This document shows positions 22,709 to 32,900 of a stretch of DNA of 42,842 nucleotides, piece after piece (within the stretch, counting starts at the first letter, position 1; every line of letters starts with the position of its first letter). The notes under the pieces are model-generated. The model was not told where the DNA came from. It was given only the letters and a program-made list of their open reading frames with translations, and ran no database searches. Origin of the DNA: an uncultured Bacteroidales bacterium (GTDB taxonomy: Bacteria; Bacteroidota; Bacteroidia; Bacteroidales; Paludibacteraceae). The position numbers and the translations under genes are program-made. The DNA lies in the NCBI GenBank assembly GCA_902798015.1, contig CADBVL010000003.1:1-42842 (forward strand), written 5' to 3'.

Positions 22709-23200
22709 ATGAAAAAGATTATTATCGCAATGATGCTGATCCTGCCGATGGCAGTCAGCGCACAGAAATTCGGTCACATTAACACGCAAGAGTTGTTCGC
22801 TCAGATGCCGGAAGTAGCTAAAGTCAAATTACAAATGGATACCATCCAGGCGCAGTATGAGAATCAATTGGCTTCGATGAACGAGGAGTTTCAGAAGAAA
22901 TACCAGGATTATCAGGCTCAGGAAGCAACCATGGCAGACGCTGTAAAGCAGATCCGCCAGCAGGAGTTGCAGGAGATGCAGCAACGTATCCAGTTGTTCT
23001 ATCAGACTGCCGAGCAAGACATCCAGAAGAAACAGCAGGAACTGCTCACGCCGGTTCACGAGCGCATGTCCAAAGCCATCAAGGCCGTAGGCGAGCGCGA
23101 GGCATACACCTATATCTTCGACTCCGCAGCGATGGTACATATCGGCAATGACGCCAAGGATGTGACTCCCGCTGTCAAGAAAGAACTCGGAATTAAATAA
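22709..23200 (+). CDS. OmpH/Skp-family periplasmic chaperone (second copy)
   Basis: A 163-residue paralogue of the preceding gene. Signal peptide 'MKKIIIAMMLILPMAVSA' with cleavage before 'QKFGHINTQELFAQMPEVAK'. The coiled coil spans about residues 40-120 ('NQLASMNEEFQKKYQDYQAQ', 'QQELQEMQQRIQLFYQTAEQ') and the end 'YTYIFDSAAMVHIGNDAKDV' followed by 'TPAVKKELGIK' is the canonical OmpH terminus. Acts in the periplasm with BamA. Its TAA stop overlaps the ATG of a 41-residue ORF. Confidence 0.94.
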   Translation: MKKIIIAMMLILPMAVSAQKFGHINTQELFAQMPEVAKVKLQMDTIQAQYENQLASMNEEFQKKYQDYQAQEATMADAVKQIRQQELQEMQQRIQLFYQTAEQDIQKKQQELLTPVHERMSKAIKAVGEREAYTYIFDSAAMVHIGNDAKDVTPAVKKELGIK

Positions 23201-23325
23201 TGGCTGACGGCTATTTGGAATCCCATTATGCCGAGTACGAGAAGAAAAAGGCAGAATGGTTGAAGAAGAAATCTAAATTTTCCTACACTCATGGTAGAAA
23301 AGATTCAAAAGACTCTCCGCGATAG
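23200..23325 (+). CDS. Small lysine-rich protein, 41 residues
   Basis: An ORF 'MADGYLESHYAEYEKKKAEW' then 'LKKKSKFSYTHGRKDSKDSPR'. Its ATG overlaps the stop of the second Skp-like gene (TAATG) and its end overlaps the MFS start by 35 bases, so it fills the only gap of the cluster. The opening 'MAD.YLE..Y.EYE.KKA.W.KKK' resembles small Bacteroidales ORFs I have seen annotated as hypothetical or, probably wrongly, dehydrogenase. No signal peptide or motif. The layout and amphipathic opening support a real gene, but its short length leaves doubt. Confidence 0.5.
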   Translation: MADGYLESHYAEYEKKKAEWLKKKSKFSYTHGRKDSKDSPR

Positions 23326-24661
23326 TGCGGTGGCGCGTTGGGCGGTATTGGTGCTGGTGGCATCGATGATGTTCTTCGCCTATATGTTCGTCGATATCCT
23401 CTCTCCGCTGGCCTCGCTGCTGGAAGAGAGTCTGAACTGGGACCGCGGTGACTTCGGTACGTACGCTGCCGGAGAATACCTGCTCAATGTCTTCGGTTTT
23501 CTCATCCTCGCGGGTATCATCCTCGACAAGATGGGTGTACGCTTCACGGGCCTATTGAGTGCCAGCCTGATGGTCATCGGTGCCGCGATTAAGTTCTGGG
23601 GTATCTCCTGGCCGGAGGCCAATACCGTAGAATGGCTGAATGCGTGGTGGCCCGCTATGCCGGGTAGCGCCAAGTTGGCGATGTTCGGTTTCATGATCTT
23701 CGGTTGCGGATGCGAGATGGCAGGTACGACGGTAAGTAAGATTCTGGCTAAGTGGTTCAAAGGCAAAGAGATGGCGTTGGCGATGGGCCTGGAGATGGCG
23801 ATTGCGCGTCTCGGCGTATTTGCCGCCATGTGGTTCGCACCCATGCTCAGCGAGCGCTTTGCGGTCGATGGCACCAACTCTGTTGTAGCTCCGCTGCTCT
23901 TCGCGTCGGCGCTGCTCGTGATCGGACTGCTTAACTTCTTCGTCTTCACCATCATGGATACGAAGTTCGACCAGCAACTCGTTGCGCTCGGAGAGGCTAC
24001 CGAAGAGAAAGACCCGGAGGACGAGTTCCATGTGTCGGACCTCAAGCAGATATTTAGCTCGAAGATGTTCTGGATCATCGCATTGCTGTGCGTGCTCTAT
24101 TACTCGGCAATCTTCCCCTTCCAGCGTTTTGCGACGAACTTCCTGGAGGAGACCCTGAATATCAGCAACTCCGAAGCGGCAGGTCTCTTCAAGTGGTTCC
24201 CTATACTGGCGATGGTATTGACTCCCTTCCTCGGCGCGTTCATCGACTATAAGGGCAAGGGAGCGTCTATGATGCTCCTCGGCGCGGTCATCATGATCGC
24301 CTGTCACTGCGTCTTCGCGTTCGTCCTGCCCGCTTATCCGAGTAAGACCTTGGCACTGATCACTATTCTCATCCTCGGCGTCAGCTTCTCGCTCGTGCCG
24401 GCATCGATGTGGCCGTCCGTGCCGAAGATCATCGATGAGAAAGTGCTGGGTTCGGCGTACTGCCTTATCTTCTGGGTGCAGAACGTAGGACTGTGCCTCG
24501 TGCCGCTGCTCATCGGCAAGCTGCGCGTCGCTACCAACGGATACCTTGTGCCGATGATTGTATTCGCATCCTTCGGCGTGCTCGCTTTCCTGCTGAGTCT
24601 CGCCCTGAAGGTAGAGGATAAACGGAAAGGTTATGGACTGGAACTTCCTAATAAGAAATAA
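23291..24661 (+). CDS. MFS transporter
   Basis: A 456-residue protein with twelve hydrophobic segments in two halves and a cytoplasmic charged loop near residues 225-255 ('ATEEKDPEDEFHVSDLKQIF'). 'VDILSPLASLLEESLNWDRG' after helix 1 and 'GIILDKMGVRFTG' between helices 2 and 3 match the major facilitator signature (G-x-x-x-D-R/K-x-G-x-R). 'FMIFGCGCEMAGTTVSKILAKW' and 'FKGKEMALAMGLEMAIARLG' resemble the subgroup that includes eukaryotic MFSD1-like dipeptide transporters; the substrate cannot be deduced from this. It overlaps the 41-residue ORF at its start and murF by 29 bases at its end, so it is co-transcribed with envelope genes. Confidence 0.9.
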   Translation: MVEKIQKTLRDSAVARWAVLVLVASMMFFAYMFVDILSPLASLLEESLNWDRGDFGTYAAGEYLLNVFGFLILAGIILDKMGVRFTGLLSASLMVIGAAIKFWGISWPEANTVEWLNAWWPAMPGSAKLAMFGFMIFGCGCEMAGTTVSKILAKWFKGKEMALAMGLEMAIARLGVFAAMWFAPMLSERFAVDGTNSVVAPLLFASALLVIGLLNFFVFTIMDTKFDQQLVALGEATEEKDPEDEFHVSDLKQIFSSKMFWIIALLCVLYYSAIFPFQRFATNFLEETLNISNSEAAGLFKWFPILAMVLTPFLGAFIDYKGKGASMMLLGAVIMIACHCVFAFVLPAYPSKTLALITILILGVSFSLVPASMWPSVPKIIDEKVLGSAYCLIFWVQNVGLCLVPLLIGKLRVATNGYLVPMIVFASFGVLAFLLSLALKVEDKRKGYGLELPNKK

Positions 24662-25847
24662 GGAATCCTTACATGTCACGACAGACAGCCGGAAGGTCAC
24701 TTCCGGCTCTGTCTTTGTTGCGCTCAAGGGTGAACATTTCGACGGCAATGACTTCGTCGAGCAAGCCCAAAAAGACGGAGCGGAGTATATCATCTCCGGA
24801 GAGAATGCCTTGAGAGATCTCCAGGACCTCGCACGAGCATGGCGGAGGGAGTTAGGACTGCCTATCCTCGGTATCACCGGCACCAACGGCAAGACGACCA
24901 CCAAGGAACTCTGCGCGGCGGTGCTGTCCACGAAGTACAAGCTCTACTATACGCAGGGTAACCTCAACAACCAAATCGGCGTGCCTCTTACCTTATTAAG
25001 TATGACGCGCGCGCATGAGATGGCGATCGTGGAGATGGGCGCCTCGCATCCCGGGGATATCCAAGAACTGGTGGAGATAGCCGAACCGAACTATGGTCTG
25101 ATCACCAATGTCGGACGGGCGCACCTCCAGGGTTTCGGGTCTTTCGAAGGCGTCATGCGCACCAAAGCCGAACTGTATGACTTCCTCCTCGCGCATCACG
25201 GGACGATCTTCCAAAACGAAGATAATACCTACTTGAAGAAGATGTATACCAGTGCCCTAGGTTCCCTAGGATTCCTAGGATCCCTAGTTTCCTATCATAC
25301 CGGCACGATGCCGGAAGGCACGCACCTCGTAGGAGGCTACAACGCAGAGAATGTATCTGCAGCGCTGTGCGTAGGCGAGTTCTTCGGTGTGGACCATGAG
25401 ACGGCGCTCGCAGCCATCCGCGCCTACATCCCCTCCAACAACCGCTCCCAACTCATGCAGACAGAGCGCAACACCGTCGTCGTCGATGCCTATAACGCCA
25501 ATCCCACGTCCATGCAGGCGGCCATAGAGGCCTTTGATCACTCAACACTCAACACTCAACACTCAACCGCACATACGCCAAAGGCTTATGTGCTCGGTGC
25601 CATGCGCGAACTCGGCGAATACAGCCATCTTGAGCACCAGAACATCGTCAACATGCTCCTGGAACGCAAGGCGGACAAAGTGCTGCTCGTCGGACCCGAG
25701 TACAAAGAGACAACCGCTCCTTATCCCGTCTTCGATGACGTGGACGCACTCTGCGAAGCCCTGAAAAAAGAGCCCCTCAACGGGTATAGAATACTGCTCA
25801 AAGGCAGCCGCAGCAATCAATTAGAAAAAGTTATCCCATTATTATGA
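24633..25847 (+). CDS. murF: UDP-MurNAc-tripeptide D-alanyl-D-alanine ligase
   Basis: A 404-residue Mur ligase that adds D-Ala-D-Ala to the peptidoglycan precursor. The N-terminal 'HVTTDSRKVTSGSVFVALKG' and 'HFDGNDFVEQA' bind UMAG; the ATP loop 'GITGTNGKTTTKEL' spans residues 80-93; 'GNLNNQIGVPLTLL', 'EMGASHPGDI' and 'NVGRAHLQGFGSFEGV' are strong MurF signatures; 'DAYNANPTSMQAAIE' marks the C-terminal domain. Two repeat blocks lie in frame: four 9-bp CCCTAGG units (25255-25290, 'ALGSLGFLGSL') and four 7-bp CACTCAA units (25539-25566, 'HSTLNTQHST'). Catalytic motifs are intact. Because the second unit is 7 bp, slippage would shift the frame. It overlaps both neighbours. Confidence 0.95.
   Translation: MDWNFLIRNKESLHVTTDSRKVTSGSVFVALKGEHFDGNDFVEQAQKDGAEYIISGENALRDLQDLARAWRRELGLPILGITGTNGKTTTKELCAAVLSTKYKLYYTQGNLNNQIGVPLTLLSMTRAHEMAIVEMGASHPGDIQELVEIAEPNYGLITNVGRAHLQGFGSFEGVMRTKAELYDFLLAHHGTIFQNEDNTYLKKMYTSALGSLGFLGSLVSYHTGTMPEGTHLVGGYNAENVSAALCVGEFFGVDHETALAAIRAYIPSNNRSQLMQTERNTVVVDAYNANPTSMQAAIEAFDHSTLNTQHSTAHTPKAYVLGAMRELGEYSHLEHQNIVNMLLERKADKVLLVGPEYKETTAPYPVFDDVDALCEALKKEPLNGYRILLKGSRSNQLEKVIPLL
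25255..25290 (+). repeat. CCCTAGG repeat, four 9-bp units, inside murF
   Basis: CTAGG or CTAGT every 9 bases at 25257, 25266, 25275 and 25284. Same unit as 15761-15778. Being three codons per unit it keeps the frame. Confidence 0.8.
25539..25566 (+). repeat. CACTCAA x4 tandem repeat inside murF
   Basis: Four perfect 7-base units in the coding region (residues about 303-312). Loss or gain of one unit would shift the frame. Confidence 0.9.
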
Positions 25848-26734
25848 CAGAAGAAAAAAAGAACAATAACAAGCTCCTCTGGATCATCCTCGCCGTCCTG
25901 CTCATCGCACTCGGCGCATTAACGTATCTCTATTGGAACCAACATACGGAACTCAACGAACTCGTGGAGCAAATGACCATCGAGAAAGAGGAACTGCAGG
26001 AGGAATACGAAGACCTCGCTATTCAGTTTGACGGATACCAGAACATGGATATCCGCAACGACAGCCTCCAGGATCTCCTCAGCCGCGAGCAACAACGCGT
26101 GCAGGATCTGCTCGAAGAACTCCGGCAGACCAAAGCCTCCAACGCCCGCCGTATCGCCGAGTTGAAGAAAGAACTCGCTACCGTGCGCGCGGTGATGAAA
26201 GACTACGTGCGCCAGATAGACAGTCTTAACGCCACCAATCAGCGGCTGACCGTTGAAAATCAGCAAGTTAAGGCAGAGAACCAACAGGTGCGCTCCAGAA
26301 ACGAGGAACTGACGCAAGCCAACACTCAACTGACGGAAACGGTCACTCGTGCCGCCATGCTCGAGATGACTTCCTGCACACTCACCACTCTCAATAAACG
26401 CGACAAGAAGACGCGTATGGCAGGTCAGATCCGCAAACTGCAATTCGACTTCGTCATCGCGAAGAATATCACCTGTGCGCCGGGAATGAAGAACCTCTAC
26501 GCACGAATCACCGAACCCGACGGAGAACTCCTCGGCGAAGACAACAACCTCCTCTTCCCGTTTGAGAACCAGGAGATCCATTACACCCTCGTGCAGCAAA
26601 TCGAGTATAGCGGAGAGAACTATAACGGCACCTGTTATTGGCCGATTGACGAGGTCGAAGAGGGCTTCTATACCATCGATTTCTTCTGCGACGGCAACCT
26701 GATTGGCTCTTTCCCGTTCCAATTGAAAAAATAA
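25844..26734 (+). CDS. Membrane-anchored coiled-coil protein
   Basis: A 296-residue protein. A short charged N-terminus is followed by one transmembrane helix at about 11-31 ('LLWIILAVLLIALGALTYLY'). Residues about 33-170 form a long coiled coil ('HTELNELVEQMTIEKEELQE', 'NRRIAELKKELATV'-like heptads, 'QQVKAENQQVRSRNEELTQ'). The C-terminal ~120 residues form a beta-rich domain ('RKLQFDFVIAKNITCAPGMK', 'NLYARITEPDGELLGEDNN', 'GFYTIDFFCDGNLIGSFPF'). Conserved in Bacteroidales as a hypothetical protein, sometimes labelled chromosome-segregation-like because of the coiled coil; I see no SMC motif. Its ATG overlaps the murF stop by 4 bases (ATGA). A role in the envelope is inferred from context only. 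Confidence 0.82.
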   Translation: MTEEKKNNNKLLWIILAVLLIALGALTYLYWNQHTELNELVEQMTIEKEELQEEYEDLAIQFDGYQNMDIRNDSLQDLLSREQQRVQDLLEELRQTKASNARRIAELKKELATVRAVMKDYVRQIDSLNATNQRLTVENQQVKAENQQVRSRNEELTQANTQLTETVTRAAMLEMTSCTLTTLNKRDKKTRMAGQIRKLQFDFVIAKNITCAPGMKNLYARITEPDGELLGEDNNLLFPFENQEIHYTLVQQIEYSGENYNGTCYWPIDEVEEGFYTIDFFCDGNLIGSFPFQLKK

Positions 26735-26835
26735 AAAATCCTCTGGTAATATACCACATTATTACATAATATAAGAGATTTACAACATAAATTTCGCTTA
26801 TTTTGCAAAGTGCATTTGGCATTTTGCAAATTTTT

Positions 26836-26867
26836 TTTGCATTTTCGTAGAAAAAATGCTATCTTTG
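26836..26867 (+). promoter_or_regulatory. Bacteroidetes-type promoter for the giant T9SS protein
   Basis: TTTGCA at 26836-26841 and TATCTTTG at 26860-26867, giving a leader of about 30 bases. The 170-base gap upstream is AT-rich and has no clear terminator for the preceding operon. Confidence 0.82.
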
Positions 26868-26904
26868 CGCCCGATTTCTTTACATACGTAAAATTTAGGT
26901 ACAA

Positions 26905-29900
26905 ATGAAGATACAGCATTCCTTGTCAGCCATCAAAACATGGCTCTGTTTGGCGTTCATTATTTCGACCCTCGCGGGTGTTGCGTTACGCGCGTATGCG
27001 GACGGGCACAAGATCAAACACGAGGGCGAGAAGGGTTTAGGCGGTGGATACGTAGATGATCCTGCCGCAGTCGTTCCTGCCGGTTCCTATGTGACGTTCT
27101 CTACGGTATATAACGGCAAGCGTTATTACCTTGGCGTGGACACTATCCAGGCTAAGTTGGGCAAAGACACCGTCTATGCCTATGAGCAACCGTGCTATGC
27201 GGCGATGTGGGTAGTAGGACGCAACTGGAGTGAGACGGGCGCTATCCGTCCGGACAAGAACTACTCCCGTACCGTCAAGAGCGTATGGCTGGCGGAGCGC
27301 GATGGTGTTGAGCGTGAGCGTTTCCTCTCCAAAGGACCGAGTGCGGCGGGTTACAGTCCACTGCAGTTGCTGGCAGAATCCAACGCAACCAAGTGGTACA
27401 CGGAGAAGGACGAACGCGAGCGGAACAAGTATATCCAGGGTTTCCTTTATTGCATCTCCGATGAGATGGGCGTGGAGGTAAACCGCTACCTGGCGTACGA
27501 CCCTGTCTATGGCTTCGGCCACCTCTATGGCGCCAAGCCTGCCGCTTCACAACGTGTCTCTGTCTGGGACAGACATACGGGCAGCGACTTGATCTATCAC
27601 ATGACGCCGACCACTATCTCGTTCGGCTATGACGTGACGCACGACACGGTCATGCAGCCTATTACCTCGCAGGTTATTTACTACGAGGATGTGGACCGTT
27701 TCCGCAGCCGCTACAATCACGCCGATATCTTCGCGCGCCAGTCCACACCTATCACGAACCAAACGACGCTTATCAATCCCCCCTATAACCTCTCCGGTTA
27801 TTTTGAATGGAAATCCAATCCAGCGGACGAGGAACATCTGGATTTATATGACGGTCACTCCAAGATGCAATATTACACCATCACGGGCTATGACGATCCG
27901 GAGAATCCCGTATGGGGCTGGGTGGATACGACGATGGTCTGGGCGCGCAAAAACGGATTCCGGCTACGCGACAATGTATGGTACGATACGATTTATGCGA
28001 TAGGAAAGTCGCCGATAGATCGTCCTACGGCGCGTTTCTTGCGCAAGCCTGCCGGCGGCGGTGCGCCGACGGAAGGAGACTATCTCAACCATAACGATGT
28101 GCTCTATACGCGTTTTACGTGTCATGGACAAGCGTACCGCGACTCGGTGAATGTATCCCGTCAGATCTTCCATCGGGATCCCTATACCACGATGCACACC
28201 GCTGCTGAGCCGAACAACTGGGTATTCAATTATTCGAAAGTGGGAGACAATCCCGCCGATACCGCCTATACTTTCATTATCTCCGGTGATTATGAAAGCG
28301 GACATGTTGTACGCAGCGTGAGCGGAAACGAGGTGGACAAATATATCGGAGAGTCCGGCGCTGTCAATATCGCGGGCTTACCCTGCTATCGTGATACGAT
28401 CTGGACCGACGCAGAGACGCCGACTATTGATCATATCGACCTCTATGACACCCTGCGGGTCGAGGCACTGAATATCGATGGTACACCCTGTGAATGGGTG
28501 GTTGCTACTTATCTACCGGCACGCAACCAGATACGCGTTAAGATTGCACCGTATAACGAGGATGCAACATCCAACCGCACGGCGCAGATCCGCTATACCT
28601 ACAGCTATTGGCACTCCAGTGCTAAAGGCGACAATGTGACCGATTCGCGTGTGATATGGATCACGCAGAAATGGAAAGGTGCGGATAATGCGGAGTTATA
28701 TGCCTTCCATCACAACGGAGAGCTTGACGCCAAAGGACTGCAGGCGGTGCATGAGAAAAAGAATATCATTTATGCCATCCCTGAAGAGCCGCTGAACCTG
28801 CCGCTTCACCGTGACCACTGGGGATATTACCGCTGGTTTAATTACGATGGCGCAGGTCATGACAAAGACCCGAACTATAACAGTTTATGGGCTTATTCTG
28901 TTGTTCCGAAGAATGTGCGCAACACCGAATTTATGCCGATTAACCACACTACCGATGCTTCTTCGCGTGGTAGATGGGATGTGATTCGGGACACAGAGCA
29001 CCCCTCCAATCCGCAATTTGCGCAAGACCACTTTACCAAGTGGACACGCACAGCGGTGCCTGCAGTGAATTATCCGCAGAGCAGTACCAAGAGCGGTAAG
29101 ATCGCCTGCGACGTCAGCGATTACTATAATATCACGGCCACCGGAACTACGGGTGTCGGTGTCGATTTGACCTCGCTCACCGAGCCGACACTGAGTTATC
29201 GTCAGATCTTCGATATCCAACCGGCGAAGACGCGTGCAGACCAATTGGCTGGTGTACGCGGCGATGGAACTGGTGCTAATTGGTTAGAGAACTACACCAT
29301 TGTAGCGCCCGCAGGACGCGCGTTCTCCATTCAACCCCAATGTCCGATTGCGTACCGCGGCTCCGAGGAAATCGACGAGGAGCATTTGCAGTATATCTAT
29401 TATTTCCGCCCGGATCCTACCGGAACAGTAGATCCAAATATGGGTGCCGACCCCGGCTCTAACTACGACAAGGCGGCTACCTACGCCCGTGTTGGTAAGA
29501 AATATAAAGCAGGTTCTACGTTAAGACAAGCCAAACTGCTCACCGCGTCCGAGGTATTAGCCATGGATATCGACTCTACAAAAAAAGTATTTCTGGTCAA
29601 TCCGAGACGTAACGGAGGATATATCTTGGGAGGTAACGCATCAGATGACAAAATTTACAAGCAAGATATCCTCAATAGCCGAACGGATACGGCTGATTTG
29701 CGCCACCACATCGAGGATGACATATTGAATGCGGGAGGTAGTTACGCTTCTTATCAGTTGGAGTTAAAGAAGACCGGAAATGGCGTTTACACGTTGCGAA
29801 ACCCGTATAATGAGGAGTATTTGTATGCGCACAAAGGAGCTTTTGGCATAGGAGCCGGTGTGGACTGGGGAGAGAGTGGATGGCAAGCGAATAACAAAGA

Positions 29901-32900
29901 TATACACATAGATGCCTATTCTAGTACTTCCTCCAGCAGAATTACTAATATTGATCCTGCCTTGGTAAAAATGGCTATGTCTGCTTCCATTATATGGGAT
30001 TATTCCGGTATATTAACAGCTTGGACTTCGGATAGAAGATGGTCATGGAATCCTTGGTCCTATGACGAAGCGGATCTCAATTTGCTGAACGAAGGCGATG
30101 ATCGTGCTGTCGAGTCTATCAACCAAGGATGGTGTTTCTATGAGATTATAGATCCTGTCGTTCCAGATCACTTCGAGACGCCGCGATGGGAGAAGAGCAC
30201 CAATGGCACTACATGGACGCAAGTAGCGCATTGGGATTATTCTGCGGGGGAAGAAGGAAAGGGTGAAGGCATTAGTGATGCCCCCGGCTACTCCATGACC
30301 GCCGATGGCGCATTGCATATCGAAGCAGGTGTGCACACCACGGTCAATGCACCGATTCTCTACCGTCTCCGCACGGAGCATTTCCAGATTGCGAATTTCC
30401 AAGGTCAGACGCGTAGTGCAGACACAGAGATGTTAAAATTAGGCGGCGACATCATCACCGAAGAAGAGATCGAGCGCGACTATGATATCATCTATAGCCT
30501 GGATATGGAGCACTGGCCCGCGCCGGGCACATCGGACGTAGTGGCTTACAACCAGCCTTTCCCGTGGGACTTCACGGAGCTGAGTTACCATTATCCGCTG
30601 TCCGTCATACCGGAAACCCTTCGTGTGGACGGCACCGAGATGCCGGGTAAGGGAGAGTACGCCTTTATCAACAAGTTCATCGCTCCTTCCGGTCCAACGA
30701 CCGGGAACCCGGGTGAGGTCTTCGAGTGTATGGCGGGCGCGGAGCATGGCTATATGCTTTGCGTGAATGCCGCCGGCAAGCGCGCCACCATCATGAACTT
30801 CGACTTCAACCAGTTGACCTGTTCCGGTCAGCAGATCTACCTCGTAGGTAACTACTGCAACCCGGTGGACAACTCCTACGAGCCGGAGATCACTGCCGAC
30901 ATGGAGGGTAGTAACGATGGTACAAACTGGACACGTATCTACCGCTATAAGTCCGGTAAGATTCCATACGTATCCTCCAGTGAAAATCACTGGCACCAAA
31001 TGGCATTGCCTATTGCCCGTGAGAGGATTGAGGAATATAAATATTTCCGCTGCCGCGCAGAGATCAGTGGCGGTTCGCAACAGAACGCCCACCTCCTCAT
31101 CGACCGCTTGCGCTTCATCGAGAAAGACCGTGCGTTCTCTGTCTTCCAGAACAAGGCCAACTGCGTCAGGGAGGATAGTGTCGTTGCCTTAATCCGCATC
31201 AACTATCAAGCCGCACCGGAACTCTACCAACCCGGCAAACTGGTTGCTTACCAGTTCCAGATGTGGAAAGATACCGCTAACGGCGGTGCCGGTGGCTATG
31301 TGCCGATGCTGGCAAGTAAGAGCGATGGAGCGGGCGGTTATATCGCGTTGGATGAAACCACCGTCCCGAAACTGCAAGTCTTCCCGGGATACGTGAAGGA
31401 TGGTTTCACGGCGAAAGAGTCCGTGGAGCAGCCCTCCCTCAAGTCGCTCAAAGGCTATGACTACGGCTATGTCCTCATCCCGGAATCAGACTACGACCCG
31501 AGCGCCAGTGATGCTCCTGCCGGCCAATCCGCCTTACGAGGCGCATTGATTGATCAGGCTTTGACCAAGTTAGGCATTACCGGCGAAGCAGCCGCGCTGC
31601 GCAAAGCGCAGTTCCTGGATGAGACCGGCAATGTCCGTCCCTTCGAAGAGGTCATTGCGCACGATTATAATGACTGGGGAACCATTGAGTTCGGAGAAAT
31701 TAAGACGGCGCATATCAAGTCCTTCGTCAAGGTGGATGACACATGGCTGCTCTATATCGTGTGCCGCCTACCGGTCACTCAGACGGATAACAACACCTTC
31801 CGCGTGGGTGTTACCATCATGGACAACCTGAATGACAAGCCTACGTTCGCAGATGATAACTGCGCTACCTTCCGTATTCTGAAGGTGAAGCAGACGACCA
31901 GCCTGCTGCTGGACGGCGAAGCATGGCCGAACTACTCCCGAGAAGAGATCGAAGCCGACCCGGATGATGACAAGACCCTGCTGCCGGCTAACGAGACCTA
32001 CCGTGCGTCGATCAAACTGACGGTCAAAGACCTGGTAGGTATCTATCCGACGACTAACCCGCGGTGTAAGTTCGACCTGTTGCACGCTGCCGACTCTGTT
32101 CGTCCGAACACGGCGGCAGGCAACCTCGCTTTCCTCCGTCGATACGGCTGTACTCGCGACCAGTTCATCGATGATATGGAGGCCTTCCGTATCGATGATG
32201 AGCGCAACGTCATGCGCGACATCACCGATTGGAACCTGGTAACGCCGGAGATGTTCACCTACACCGGTCGTACTCCTCAGGTCGCTACCGAGATCTATAA
32301 CCGTCTCAACCACCTCATCCGCGACCTGCACGTCCTCGAACTCGGACTCGATTACCGCGACATATACATGGGTGACAAAGCCGACAGCTGGTTCTACCTG
32401 CTGCCTATACCCGCTACCGGACTCTTCGACGTCAACCGCTCCGCTTCCAGCCTGCCGGATACCACGATGAATGCGTCCGTTTGTAACGACACCCTCTGGT
32501 TGCAACTGCACTCGCAACTGCCGGATGCCAAACTGCGTTTCGGCTATGACAGCCGCGTGGGCGACACCTACGTCGTGCCCGTCATCCGTGCCTCCAAGAG
32601 CGAAGCGAACGGCGAGGACGGCAAGCGACTCACGATCCGTATCGCCGAGTCCTGGTGCGATCCTACCCATACCGTGGTCATCGGTAAGGACTCTACCGAA
32701 CTCATCGGCTCGAACGACCCCGCATGGACCGGTATGCAGACCTTCAAGTACCATCAGTACAAAGATATGGACGGCCGGAAGCCAAGCGAATATACCTATT
32801 ACGCCAAGGGCGATACCATGCAGTTGACCCCCGCTGCGGTCAACAACATCGCGCTCAAGGCCGGCTATTGGTACCAGTTCCGTACCGCTTTCTTCGCGGC

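Noticed and set aside
23552..24940. 462-residue minus-strand frame opposite the MFS transporter
   Set aside because: The sense frame has twelve membrane helices and an MFS motif; the antisense frame is charged, low-complexity and spans two genes.
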